Below, piece after piece: positions 9,853 to 18,679 of a stretch of 64,000 bases of DNA. The notes under the pieces were generated by a model that was not told where the DNA came from, did no database searches, and saw only the letters and a program-made list of their open reading frames with translations. The translations under genes were made by a program, and so were the position numbers. This stretch comes from Gaiellasilicea sp963763755 (GTDB lineage Bacteria > Actinomycetota > Thermoleophilia > Gaiellales > Gaiellaceae), in contig CAVXQE010000012.1 of NCBI GenBank assembly GCA_963763755.1, forward strand, positions 372,001 through 436,000, given 5' to 3'. Numbering within the stretch: position 1 is the first letter of the stretch; each line of letters opens with the position of its first letter.

Positions 9853-10141
9853 ATGTCCTCGCTCAGCTCCGCCGATCGTCTTTGCCATCACCGGGCCGAT
9901 CACCCGCGCCGACCTGCCCGGGCTCTGCGTGCGCGTCTGCGCGCTGCTGGAGCGGAGCGACGCCGGGGTCGCCGTGTGCGATGTCAGCGGCGTCGAGCCC
10001 GATGCGGTGACGGTCGACGCGCTCGCGCGGCTCCAGCTCGCTGCGCAGCGGCGCGGCTGCCAGGTCCGGCTGCGCCACGCGTCGGCTGACCTGATCGGGC
10101 TGGTCACCTTCATGGGCCTGCGCGACGTCCTGCCGGACTAG
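9853..10141 (+). CDS. STAS-domain protein (anti-sigma factor antagonist-like; probable frameshift)
   Basis: The conserved frame reads PIVFAITGPITRADLPG and ends VRLRHASADLIGLVTFMGLRDVLPD, matching a STAS fold of about 90 residues. That frame has no start codon before a GTG at 9929; an ATG at 9853 (MSSLSS) joins it if one base is removed near 9876. STAS proteins bind anti-sigma or switch kinases. The usual phosphorylatable Ser/Thr is replaced by the segment EPDAVTVDAL, as is common in degenerate actinobacterial members. It converges on the ECF sigma gene, with stop codons 8 bases apart. Confidence 0.65.
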
Positions 10142-10148
10142 ATCCTCG

Positions 10149-11185
10149 CTAGGCCTCGAGCCGGTCGGGAAGGCCGAAGAGCGGGAACAAGGTTTCGGTG
10201 TCGAGGAAGAACGTGAACTCGACGATCCGGCCCTCCGACATCTCGATCACCTGGAGCGCCCACGGGTCGTAGCCGTCGCCCGTCGGGCTCGGCTTGTACT
10301 GGCCGTACGCCGGCGAGCCGTTGGCCGAGACCGTCGGCACCACCTTCGAGCCCTGGCAGCCGATGCCCGGCCCGAACCACCACTTCAGGATGTCGTCGCG
10401 CCCACGCAGCCAGAGGTCGAACGGCGGCATCGACTGGGTCGCGTCCTCCTGGATCAGAGAGGTGAGCGCCTCCATGTCGTAGCGCTCGAAGGCCTCGACG
10501 TAGCGGGCGAGCAGCGCCTGGTCGTCTGCGGTCAGCTCCGGCGACGGATCGCTCGAGCTCACGTTGCCGGCGGCCAGCGTCGCCCGCGCGCGCTGGAGCG
10601 CGCTGTTGACCGAGGCGACGCTCGTATCGAGCAGCTCCGCGACCTCGGTCGCCTGCCAGCGAAGCACCTCGCAGAGGATCAACACCGCCCGCTGACGGGG
10701 TGGAAGGTGCTGCAGCGCGGCGATGAACGCCAGCCGGATCGTCTCGCGGCCGACAGCCACCTCGGCCGGATCCGCCGTCCGCCATGACGAGCCCGTCGGG
10801 CACCGGCTGGATCCACGTCGCCTCCGGCAGGGTGTTCAGGTTGGCCTCGATCGGCGCCTGCGCCGGCCCGAGGTCCATCGGCCGGGCGCGACGCTCCCGC
10901 CCGTTCAGCATGTCGAGACAGACGTTCGTCGCGATCCGGTAGAGCCACGAGCGCAGCGCCGCCCGGCCCTCGAAGCCGCTCGTAGCCGCGCCAGGCGCGA
11001 ATGAACGTCTCCTGCACGGCATCCTCGGCGTCGAACGCCGACGCGAGCATCCGGTAGGCATAGGCGGTCAGCTCCCGCCGGTGCTGCTCGAGCTGGAGCT
11101 CCAGCTCTCCGGACTGGAGAGCGACTGTCCCGCCCGCCGCCTCTGCTGTCAGCTCGAAATCGGCCACCTCGATCATCCTACGCAC
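10149..11185 (-). CDS. ECF sigma factor with C-terminal SnoaL-like domain (SigG-like, TIGR02960 type; two frameshifts)
   Basis: The protein of about 345 residues has sigma region 2 (RRELTAYAYRMLASAFDAED, then FEGRAALRSWLYRIATNVCLD after a shift near 10975) and region 4 (LPPRQRAVLILCEVLRWQATEVAELL), joined by a second shift near 10790. From about residue 205 there is an NTF2/SnoaL-like tail with LARYVEAFERYDM and WLRGRDDILKWWFG. This architecture is typical of ECF factors without a classical anti-sigma, where the tail itself tunes activity. Starts at GTG 11185 or ATG 11176 are equally possible. Confidence 0.88.
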
Positions 11186-11345
11186 GGGCCTACGGGCTAT
11201 GTCGGGGTGCTCGGATCGGCTTAACAGACATGCAATCCGGCGCCTGCGGACACTGCGGAGCAGCGTCGGCTACCGTGTGCCGCGAACCGGCTGTGCTGAC
11301 GACCCGCATTGCGCCGGAAGCTCTACGGAAGGGACGCGGGGAGCC

Positions 11346-13616
11346 GTGCGCACCGCGATCGTCTCAACGTACCCCCCGCGCGCTTGTGGGATCGGCACCT
11401 TTGCCGCCGACGTGCGGAGCGCGCTCCTTGGCGTCGACGGGGTCGACCGAGTCGAGAAGGTCGTGATCGTGAACGAGCCGTCCCGTCCCCAGCGGCCGGG
11501 GCTCGTGGCCACGATCGCCCAGGCAGCTCGCGGCGACTACGTCCGCGCCGCACGGATTCTCGGCCGGCTGGACGTCGACGTCGTCCTCCTCCAGCACGAG
11601 TACGGGATCTTCGGCGGCGCCGACGGCGCGTACGTGCTCTCGCTGGTGGAGGAGCTCTCGCAGCCGCTCGTCGTCACGCTCCACACCGTCCTGTCGGAGC
11701 CGACGAAGCATCAGGCCGAGGTGCTCGCCGCACTCTGCCGTCAGGCGCAGCTCGTGATCGTGATGACCGAGACGGCCAAGCGGCTGCTGGTGGACGGCGG
11801 AGCGTGCCCCGCCGACAAGGTTCGGGTCGTTCCACACGGCGCACCGACGTTGCTCGCGCAGCGCGCAGACGCCTATGCGTTGGAGCGCGCGAGCGGAAAC
11901 GGCGCCTCGATGCGCACCTCGTACGGCGGCGGCGAGCACTTCCTGCTCTCGACGTTCGGGCTGATCTCCGCGGGCAAGGGGATCGAGACGGTGATCGCGG
12001 CGCTCCCCTCGATCGTCGAACGTCATCCGGACGTGCTCTACGTGGTCGCCGGACGGACACACCCGGACGTCGCGCATCGCGAGGGAGAGCGGTACCGCCT
12101 GACGCTCGAGCAGGCCGTGGCGGACCTGGGGCTCGAGGACCATGTCGAGTTCGATGACCGCTTCCTGGCGATCGACGAGATCGCCGACCTGCTCGCGGCG
12201 TCCGCCGTCTTCGTGACTCCCTACAGCGGGCGTGAGCAGATCGCATCGGGCGCGCTCACGTTCGGCATCGCAGCCGGATGTGCAGTCGTCTCGACGCCGT
12301 ACTGGTACGCGCAGGACATGCTCGCATCGGGCGCCGGCGAGCTCGTGCCGTTCGGCGACTCCGAAGCGCTTGCCTCAGCCGTCTGCGCCTACATCGAGGA
12401 GCCGGAGCGGCTTGCGGCGGCCCGCGCCGAGGCGCGGAGGATCGGCGGGCTGCTGACGTGGCCGTCGGTCGCCGAAGCGACTGCGTCGGTGTTGCAGGAA
12501 GCCGTCAAGCTGGCGCCTCGCAGTCGCCGGCCGGTGGCCCGCCTGAACCCGCAGCTCGTGAGCATGCGGACCGACCATCTCCTCACCCTCGTCGACGACG
12601 TGGGGATCGTGCAGCACGCGAACGGCGTGATCCCGAACCGCGAGAGCGGCTACTGCGTGGACGACGTCGCGCGGCTCGCGGTCGTCGCGCTCGAGCTCGC
12701 CCGCCGAGGCGATGAGCAGGTGTGGACGTCGATCGTCTACCGCTCGCTCGCGTTCCTCCAGGACGCGACCGACCCGCAGGCCGGGATGCGGAACTTCATG
12801 GGCTACGACCGGCGCTGGCTCGACGCGCCTCACATCGGCGACCACGTCGGCCGCTCGATCTGGTCGCTGGGCGAGATCCTCTCGACGGCCTGGGTCCCCG
12901 CCGTCGTCGGCCCCACGCGCCGCCTGCTCGATGAGATCGTCGGGACGCTCGGACCGGACACGTCCTTGCGCACCGGCGCGTATGCGGTCCTCGGACTTGC
13001 CCGGATCGACCAGGACCGGCTGCAGCCCGAGGCGCTGCAGCTGCTCGAACGATGCCTCGACCAGCTCGCAGAGGCGTACGAGAGTCACGCGTCCGACGAC
13101 TGGCACTGGTTCGAGGACGCGCTCACCTACGACAACGCGCGGCTGCCGCACGCGCTGATCGTCGGCGGCGTCGCCCTCGGCCGCGAGGATCTGACCGAGA
13201 CGGGCCTCGAAGCGCTGCGCTGGCTCGGCGACGAGTCCGGCCTCGCCGAAGGAACGCTTCGCCTGACCGGCCATCTCGGCCGCGCGCGCACCGAGCCGGC
13301 TCCGGGAGGAGGCGACGAGCAGCCGCTCGACGCGTCGGCCTTCGTCGCCGCCGAGCTGGCCGCGTTCTCCGTCACCGGCGATCCGGAGCACGCGACGCGC
13401 GCGCAGCGGTCGTTCGACTGGTTCCTCGGCCGCAACCGGCTCCACCGGCCGCTCTACGACTTCGCGACCGGCGGGTGCAGCGACGGTCTCGGCGAGGAGA
13501 CGACGAACGACAATCAAGGAGCCGAATCGACGCTGGCCGTGCACGGCGCAGCGCTGCTGCTCGACGCGGCTGGACTGCCCGCCGTCCACCGCACCCGCGA
13601 GACTGCCACGGCGTGA
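11346..13616 (+). CDS. GT4 glycosyltransferase fused to a C-terminal alpha/alpha-barrel domain
   Basis: This intact protein of about 756 residues starts at a GTG preceded by GGGGAG. Residues 1-400 are a GT-B glycosyltransferase: STYPPRACGIGTFAADV at the N-terminus, HEYGIFGG, VVPHGAP, and a donor-site region GREQIASGALTFGIAAG where the second Glu of the usual E-x7-E is not present. Residues 410-750 look like an alpha/alpha toroid (NRESGYCVDDVAR, HVGRSIWSLGE, DWHWFEDALTYDNARLPHAL, TNDNQGAESTLA), a fold common in glycan-acting enzymes. It overlaps the GH130 gene by GTGA, so the two are coupled. The donor sugar is unknown; a mannosyl role is inferred from the partner. Confidence 0.8.
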   Translation: MRTAIVSTYPPRACGIGTFAADVRSALLGVDGVDRVEKVVIVNEPSRPQRPGLVATIAQAARGDYVRAARILGRLDVDVVLLQHEYGIFGGADGAYVLSLVEELSQPLVVTLHTVLSEPTKHQAEVLAALCRQAQLVIVMTETAKRLLVDGGACPADKVRVVPHGAPTLLAQRADAYALERASGNGASMRTSYGGGEHFLLSTFGLISAGKGIETVIAALPSIVERHPDVLYVVAGRTHPDVAHREGERYRLTLEQAVADLGLEDHVEFDDRFLAIDEIADLLAASAVFVTPYSGREQIASGALTFGIAAGCAVVSTPYWYAQDMLASGAGELVPFGDSEALASAVCAYIEEPERLAAARAEARRIGGLLTWPSVAEATASVLQEAVKLAPRSRRPVARLNPQLVSMRTDHLLTLVDDVGIVQHANGVIPNRESGYCVDDVARLAVVALELARRGDEQVWTSIVYRSLAFLQDATDPQAGMRNFMGYDRRWLDAPHIGDHVGRSIWSLGEILSTAWVPAVVGPTRRLLDEIVGTLGPDTSLRTGAYAVLGLARIDQDRLQPEALQLLERCLDQLAEAYESHASDDWHWFEDALTYDNARLPHALIVGGVALGREDLTETGLEALRWLGDESGLAEGTLRLTGHLGRARTEPAPGGGDEQPLDASAFVAAELAAFSVTGDPEHATRAQRSFDWFLGRNRLHRPLYDFATGGCSDGLGEETTNDNQGAESTLAVHGAALLLDAAGLPAVHRTRETATA

Positions 13617-14572
13617 ACGAGAGAGAGCTTTTCGATCGCCATCCGGCCAACCCGATCCTGACTGCGGAGGATTGGCCGTATCCGATCAACGCCGCGTTCA
13701 ACCCCGCCGCAGCGCAGCTGAACGGGACGACCGTTCTGCTCGCCCGCGTCGAGGACCTGACCGGCCTCTCGCATCTCTCGGTCGCCCGGTCGAACAACGG
13801 AATCGATGGCTGGACGATCGACCCGGAGCCGCTGCTCGCTCCGGCCGATGGGATCGAGAGCGAGCAGTGGGGCTTCGAGGACGCACGCGTCGTCTTCGTC
13901 CCGGAGCTCGAGCGCTGGGTGATCACCTGCACCGTCTACGGCCCAGGCGGCCCCGCCGTCTTTCTCGCGACGACCGAAGACTTCCACAGCGTCGAGCGGC
14001 ACGGAATCGTCCGGCAGCCGGAGGACAAGAACGCGGCGCTGCTGTCGCACCGCGTGGACGGCAAGTGGATCCTCTTCCATCGGCCGATGACGGGGTTCGG
14101 CGCCGCGCGCCCGCACGGGGCGATCGCCCTCTCGCGCTCTGCCGACCTCGTCGACTGGAGCGCGCCGGAGCTGGTGCTGAGCCCGCGCGAGGGCGCCTGG
14201 TGGGACGCAAGCCGCATCGGCATCGGGCCACCGCTGCTCCGAACCGAGCACGGCTGGCTCCTGATCTACCACGGCGTCAAGGACACCGTCTCGGGCAGCG
14301 TCTACAGGATCGGCCTCGCCCTCACCGCGCTCGACGAGCCGACCCGCGTGCTGCACCGGCTCCCGAACTGGATCTTCGGACCGCTGACCGAGTACGAGCG
14401 TGAAGGCGACGTCCCGAACGTCGTCTTTCCCTGCGGGTTCGTGCACGACGAGGCGAGCGACGAGATCCGTCTGTACTACGGCGCCGCCGACACGTCGATC
14501 TGCGTCGCGACGGCACGGCTCGGCGACCTGCTCGAGGCCGTGCTCAGCGGCCCGGTCGAATCCAGCCTGTAG
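13613..14572 (+). CDS. GH130 family glycoside phosphorylase (beta-mannoside phosphorylase-like)
   Basis: This intact 319-residue protein has the five-bladed propeller signatures of GH130: HPANPILTAEDWP at the start, FNPAAA, LLARVEDLTGLSHL, the proton-donor block WGFEDARVVF near residue 82, and IYHGVKDT. GH130 enzymes reversibly phosphorolyse beta-mannosides to mannose 1-phosphate, and some hydrolyse them. The GTG start overlaps the stop of the GT4-toroid gene, suggesting fixed stoichiometry. The substrate linkage cannot be told from sequence. A second GT4 gene lies convergently downstream. Confidence 0.85.
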   Translation: MNERELFDRHPANPILTAEDWPYPINAAFNPAAAQLNGTTVLLARVEDLTGLSHLSVARSNNGIDGWTIDPEPLLAPADGIESEQWGFEDARVVFVPELERWVITCTVYGPGGPAVFLATTEDFHSVERHGIVRQPEDKNAALLSHRVDGKWILFHRPMTGFGAARPHGAIALSRSADLVDWSAPELVLSPREGAWWDASRIGIGPPLLRTEHGWLLIYHGVKDTVSGSVYRIGLALTALDEPTRVLHRLPNWIFGPLTEYEREGDVPNVVFPCGFVHDEASDEIRLYYGAADTSICVATARLGDLLEAVLSGPVESSL

Positions 14573-14582
14573 CGCGACCGGA

Positions 14583-14699
14583 TCAGGGCTCGAGCAGGCG
14601 GTTCTGCTTCGCGGCCGCGCGTTTCTCGATGCGGCGCTCCTTCAGCGTCTTCTGCGCCGGCTTCTTGTCGCCCTTCTTCGGCTTCTGCTGACCTTTCAC
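14583..14699 (-). CDS. Small lysine-rich protein (38 residues)
   Basis: A GTG-initiated frame encodes 38 residues beginning MKGQQKPKKGDKKPAQKT and ending KQNRLLEP, with about 40% Lys+Arg. A GGAG ribosome binding site lies about 8 bases upstream. It sits 55 bases downstream of the GT4 gene on the same strand. No known domain; a basic, probably disordered, nucleic-acid-binding or ribosome-associated role is possible but unproven. Support is the start context plus strongly biased but non-repetitive composition. Confidence 0.55.
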   Translation of the reverse strand: MKGQQKPKKGDKKPAQKTLKERRIEKRAAAKQNRLLEP

Positions 14700-14753
14700 T
14701 CTCGACTCCTGACCGCCGCGAAAGCGGCATCCGTGCAAGGTCGACGCGGGAGG

Positions 14754-15789
14754 TCAGTCTCGCAGAGCCCGCAGACGGAGCACCTCGGCGTAGGCCGCGA
14801 GGTACTCGTCGACCATCCGCGCAACGCCGAACCGGGCCACTGCCCGAGCGCGGATCGCCGCGCGGTCGAGGGTGGCCGCCCGGTCGACGGCGGCAACGGC
14901 GCCCGCGACGTCGTCGACGAGGAAGCCCGTCTTCCCGTCCTCGATCAGCTCGCCCATCGAGCCGCGCCTGAACGCGATCACGGGTGTGCCGCACGCCATG
15001 GCCTCCACGACGCTGTAGCCGAACGGCTCGTCGAACCCGATCGGGTGCAGGAGCGCGTGGGCGCCGCCGAGGAGCTCCGACCGCTCCTCCGCGCTCGACT
15101 GCTCCGATGAAGGACACCCGCTCACCGTCGAGCCGGGGGGCGACCCGTTCGTCGAAGTACTGCTGGTCCTGGACGATCCCTGCGATCACGAGCGGCAGGC
15201 CGGCTTCCAGCGCGATGTCGATCGCCTCGGCGGTTCCCTTGTCCGGATGGATCCGCCCGAAGAAGAGCAGGTAGCCGCCGGGCGACGGCTGAAGCGAGAA
15301 CGCGTCGGTGTCGATCCCGTGATGGATCGTCGCCAGGTAGTCGAGGCTCGGATGCCGGTCGGCGTCGCTGATCGCAACGTAGGCGGTGCTCTCGTTGTAG
15401 CGCTGGTAGACCGGCAGGATCCGTTCCGACGAGAACCCGTGGATCGTCGTCAGGACGGGCGTCTCGACGAGCCCGCTGTAGGTCAGCGGCAGGAAGTCGA
15501 AGCTGTTGTGGATGAGGTCGAACTCGCCGGCCCGCTCGAAGGCGTGCGCGATGTGGAGGCACTCGGCCACCTTCGGCTCGACGTCCGGATCCTCGGAGTA
15601 CGCGCGAGCGACGACGGCCGCGAGACGGCCCGAGGTCGCCGAGTCGGCGGTCGCGAAGAGGGTCACGTCGACGCCCCTGGCAACGAGCCCTTCGGTCAGC
15701 AGCGACGCGAACTGCTCCCACGGCCCGTAGTGACGGGGCGGCACGCGCCACGAGATCGGCGCCAGGACCGCGACGCGCGGCGGAGTCAC
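14754..15789 (-). CDS. GT4 glycosyltransferase (one frameshift)
   Basis: This GT-B glycosyltransferase of about 344 residues starts at GTG 15789 (MTPPRVAVLAPISWRVPPRH). It shows the acceptor-domain blocks YGPWEQFASLLTEGL, HNSFDFLPL and TTIHGFSS, then the donor domain IHHGIDTDAF and LLFFGRIHPDKGT. After a shift near 15105 follow FDEPFGYSVVEAMACGTPVIAF, with the canonical E-x7-E equivalent, and GFLVDD. It belongs to the GT4 group active on nucleotide sugars. It converges with the GT4-toroid/GH130 pair and probably works on the same glycan. Confidence 0.88.
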
Positions 15790-15801
15790 GAGGGCGGTGC
15801 T

Positions 15802-16176
15802 CTAGGTCGCCACGGCGGGCACCAGCACCGAGCGCACGAACCAATCCAGGACCATCGTGGCAAGCGAGAGGATGATCGCCGCCCAGATCGCGGTCCACAA
15901 GAACTCGTCGATTGTGAAATGGCTCGAGAGCGCGTCGGTGATCTGGAGTAGCAGGGCGTTGACGAGGATCAAGAAGAGACCGAACGTCAGCAGCGTCAGC
16001 GGCAACGTGATGATGCGCAGGATCGTTCCGATGAACAGATTGACGATCCCGAACAGCAGCGAGACCCAGATGTAGCCCCAGACGCCGCCCGAGACGACCA
16101 CGCCCGACAAGAGCCAGGCCGTGACGGCGAATGCTCCCGCGAGCACAGCCCACCGGATCAGAAGAGAGCCCAGCAC
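15802..16176 (-). CDS. Phage-holin-family (YvlD/PF04020-like) small membrane protein
   Basis: This protein of about 124 residues has four hydrophobic segments: LIRWAVLAGAFAVTAWLLSG, WGYIWVSLLFGIVNLFIG, IITLPLTLLTFGLFLILVNA and LWTAIWAAIILSLATMVLDW. The TLPLTLLTFGLF block and the charged turn before it match the YvlD/phage_holin_4 superfamily. Despite the name these are chromosomal membrane proteins of unknown function, so this is not a prophage sign. The GTG start at 16176 is tentative; the frame is open further upstream. Confidence 0.75.
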   Translation of the reverse strand: MLGSLLIRWAVLAGAFAVTAWLLSGVVVSGGVWGYIWVSLLFGIVNLFIGTILRIITLPLTLLTFGLFLILVNALLLQITDALSSHFTIDEFLWTAIWAAIILSLATMVLDWFVRSVLVPAVAT

Positions 16177-16226
16177 AGGACGCGAGAATACCGAAGCGAC
16201 GGCGCTTCCAGCGACCCGCTGAACGA

Positions 16227-17207
16227 TTACCAGCGGTGATGGACCTGCGGCGCGATCTGCTCGCGGTAGATCGCTTCGATCGTGTGCAGCGTTTCCTCTG
16301 GCAACGGCGGTAGGTCGGCTGCCGCCGCATTCGCGCGCGCCTGCTCCGGCGTCTTCGCGCCGGGAATGACCGTCGAGACCGCTTCGAAGCCGAGGATCCA
16401 ACGCAGCGCAAGTTGCGCCAGCGTCGCGCCCTCCGGCACCAGGGCTCGCAACTCCTCCACGACCTCGAGGCCGCGCTCGAAGTCGACGCCGGCGAACGTC
16501 TCGCCCGCATCGAAGCGCTCGCCCTGGCGGTTGAAGGCGCGGTGATCGTCCGGAGCGAAGCTCGACTCGCGGTCGAACTTCCCGGTCAGCAGCCCTGAGG
16601 CCAGCGGAACGCGCACGATCACGCCGACGTCGCGCAGGCGTGCCTGCTCGAAGAAGAGCTCGGCGGGTCGCTGCCGGAAGATGTTGAAGATGATCTGCAC
16701 GGTCGAGACACCCGGGTACTCGATCGCCTTCAGCGCCTCCTCGACCTTCTCGACGCTGACCCCGTAGGAGCGGATCAGCCCTTCCTCCACGAGCCGGTCG
16801 CAGGCTTCGAAGACGGCGGGCGTGTAGTAGGTCGCCCACGGCGGACAATGCAGCTGAACGAGATCGACCGTCTCGACGCCGAGGTTCTCGCGCGAGCGAT
16901 CGAGCCAGGAGCGCAGGTTCTCGTAGGTGTAGTTCTCGACCTCGAGCGGCACCCGGCGGCCGAACTTCGTCGCCACGACGATCGGCTCGCTGCGCTCTTC
17001 GAGGAGCGTCGCGATCAGCCGCTCCGAGCGGCCGTCGCCGTAGACGTCAGCCGTGTCGAAGAACGTGACGCCCGCGTCCACGGCCGCGTTCATGGCCGCG
17101 AGCGACGTGCCGTCGTCCGTCTCGCCCCAGCTGCCGCCGATCGCCCAGGCCCCGAACCCGATCTCGGAGACCTCGCGTCCCGTCCTCCCTAGCCGCCTCG
17201 CTCGCAC
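16227..17207 (-). CDS. Aldo/keto reductase
   Basis: This intact 326-residue TIM-barrel oxidoreductase carries the catalytic tetrad: Asp and Tyr in FFDTADVYGDG (about residues 50-60), Lys in VVATKFGRR near 80 and His in LVQLHCPP near 115. The NADPH-binding C-terminal part has STVIPGAKTPEQARAN. These enzymes reduce aldehydes and ketones. The start is GTG at 17207 without a clear ribosome binding site. A palindrome 69-84 bases upstream (17276-17291) could be its operator. Confidence 0.92.
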   Translation of the reverse strand: MRARRLGRTGREVSEIGFGAWAIGGSWGETDDGTSLAAMNAAVDAGVTFFDTADVYGDGRSERLIATLLEERSEPIVVATKFGRRVPLEVENYTYENLRSWLDRSRENLGVETVDLVQLHCPPWATYYTPAVFEACDRLVEEGLIRSYGVSVEKVEEALKAIEYPGVSTVQIIFNIFRQRPAELFFEQARLRDVGVIVRVPLASGLLTGKFDRESSFAPDDHRAFNRQGERFDAGETFAGVDFERGLEVVEELRALVPEGATLAQLALRWILGFEAVSTVIPGAKTPEQARANAAAADLPPLPEETLHTIEAIYREQIAPQVHHRW

Positions 17208-17404
17208 GCGCGGAATCTAGCCGGGACGGCCGGCTGGGGCTTGACATTCACCTTCACGAAGGACCACCATTGTTGTTAGTCATTCGACTAAGGCAAACGT
17301 ACGCTGATCCGACGGGCCAGGGAGGCCGACGCCTCCTCATCGAGCGGCTGACCCGTCGCGACGAGGGCGGGCGGGCCGCGATGCGCGACCCGCCCGTTTC
17401 CCCG
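17208..17404. other. Intergenic region with AKR promoter candidates and a GC-rich hairpin
   Basis: No gene is visible. The segment holds the TTAGTC/GACTAA palindrome at 17276-17291 and, near 17365-17397, a GC-rich inverted repeat (GGGCGGG...CCCGCCC) just beyond the stop of the haloperoxidase gene. The hairpin lacks a clear T-run on the minus side, so calling it a terminator is tentative. Confidence 0.4.
17276..17291. promoter_or_regulatory. Palindromic operator candidate upstream of the aldo/keto reductase
   Basis: TTAGTC-ATTC-GACTAA has perfect 6-base arms in an AT-richer patch of the leader. The TTAGT...ACTAA form resembles MarR-type sites. No regulator gene is adjacent, so the binder is unknown. 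Confidence 0.4.
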
Positions 17405-18679
17405 TCAGTCGTCGTGGTGACGGACGGCCTTGAAGAAGTGCCGCTCCCGCCACTTGGCGACCTGCCTGCCGATCTTGGCGCCCTGCACGTCGGCATTGTG
17501 GAAGTGGATCCCCGACCAGACACGAGCCTCGACGATCTCGTCGATCGCCTGCGAGAACTGCGTGAAGCTCCGGGTCAGACCACCGTTGTTGGTGTCCGTC
17601 CAGCCGATGTGATCGGTGCAGAAGAAGTCCTGCAGCGTTGCCACGAACGAGCCGCTCAGGCCGCTGTGCCCGGACGAGTGCTCCGTGTACGGCGGTGTCG
17701 GAATCAGCGGCAGCCAATCCGGATCCGCCTTCGTCCACGGGTTGCCGTCGGTGTCGGCCTCGCGGATCGCCGTGATCGGCCGCCAGAACAGGTAGTGCGC
17801 CTTGTCGTTCCAGACCGTGATCAGCGAGTCTGCTGCGGTCATGTACAGCATCGCGAAGAGGCGCGCGTTGTCGGCGAGCGACACCCCCTGCTGTGCGGAC
17901 AAGGTCCGGAAGATCCGGCTCCAGGTCTGCGGCGGGTTCTCCGCCCAGTAGCGGGCGGCGAGCGTCTGGTCGGCCGTCCGGGTCGTGCTCGTCGCCGATC
18001 CGACCGACTTCACCTCGTCGAACTCCCGTGCGTACTTCCGGCTCGTCAGTGGGAGCGGGCCTTTGGACTGGAACTGCGTGCCGCTCTCGATCAGGAACGG
18101 CCGCACGTCCTTCAGCCACGCGTTTGGATCGTTGACGAACGCCGGCAGCACCGGCCGCCAGGCACCCGGACCGGATCCGACCGGGAAGCGATAGGCCCCG
18201 AAGCGACCGTCGTCCGTCCTGGCCGCGATCATCGCCGCCGCGGCGGCCTCCCCGACTGCGATCCCACGTGTCTTCGACGAGCCGTCCGGAATCGCTGCCA
18301 GCGACGCCGCGTACTGCGCATCGAGGACGGCTTGCTGCGCCGGCACGATGTTCAGCAGAACGCGGTGCGCCGCCGCCGCCACCGCAGCGTCCTCGGAGTC
18401 GAACGGCTGCGCCACTCGCGACGTGAGCAGGTAGCCCTCGTGGCCGCGGTCGATCGCGTTGACCGCGTCGTAGATGGCGCCGTGCACCATCGCGAGGTGA
18501 GGCACCGATGCCTGCGGCCCCTGCCCCGCAACGACGAACAGAGCGTTCGACGCATTCGCGTTCCACTGCGTCACCGCATCCGCCCGGGCAATCGCCGGCG
18601 CGCCGAGCGCGGTCAGGGCGACGACGGCGATCAGCACAACCGACCGCGCACGCCCCTTCAAGCTGACTCGCTTGAACAT
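17405..18679 (-). CDS. Vanadium-dependent haloperoxidase family protein (PAP2 superfamily), secreted
   Basis: This intact 424-residue protein has an N-terminal signal peptide (cleavage likely after APAIARA near residue 34). The vanadate/phosphate site is complete: KAHYLFWRPITAIR near 285, the acid-base histidine in EHSSGHSGLSG near 330, and RVWSGIHFHNAD near 390 with Arg and the metal-binding His. Bacterial members may be haloperoxidases or phosphatases; the halide-specificity residue cannot be judged here. A 96-residue protein gene overlaps its start by 22 bases. Confidence 0.88.
   Translation of the reverse strand: MFKRVSLKGRARSVVLIAVVALTALGAPAIARADAVTQWNANASNALFVVAGQGPQASVPHLAMVHGAIYDAVNAIDRGHEGYLLTSRVAQPFDSEDAAVAAAAHRVLLNIVPAQQAVLDAQYAASLAAIPDGSSKTRGIAVGEAAAAAMIAARTDDGRFGAYRFPVGSGPGAWRPVLPAFVNDPNAWLKDVRPFLIESGTQFQSKGPLPLTSRKYAREFDEVKSVGSATSTTRTADQTLAARYWAENPPQTWSRIFRTLSAQQGVSLADNARLFAMLYMTAADSLITVWNDKAHYLFWRPITAIREADTDGNPWTKADPDWLPLIPTPPYTEHSSGHSGLSGSFVATLQDFFCTDHIGWTDTNNGGLTRSFTQFSQAIDEIVEARVWSGIHFHNADVQGAKIGRQVAKWRERHFFKAVRHHDD

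Noticed and set aside
12375..13589. A minus-strand open frame of about 400 codons
   Set aside because: Antisense to the intact GT4-toroid gene; low-complexity Arg/Glu composition.
15802..16176. Holin-family protein as evidence of a prophage
   Set aside because: YvlD-type proteins are chromosomal, and no phage structural, lysis or integrase genes are nearby.
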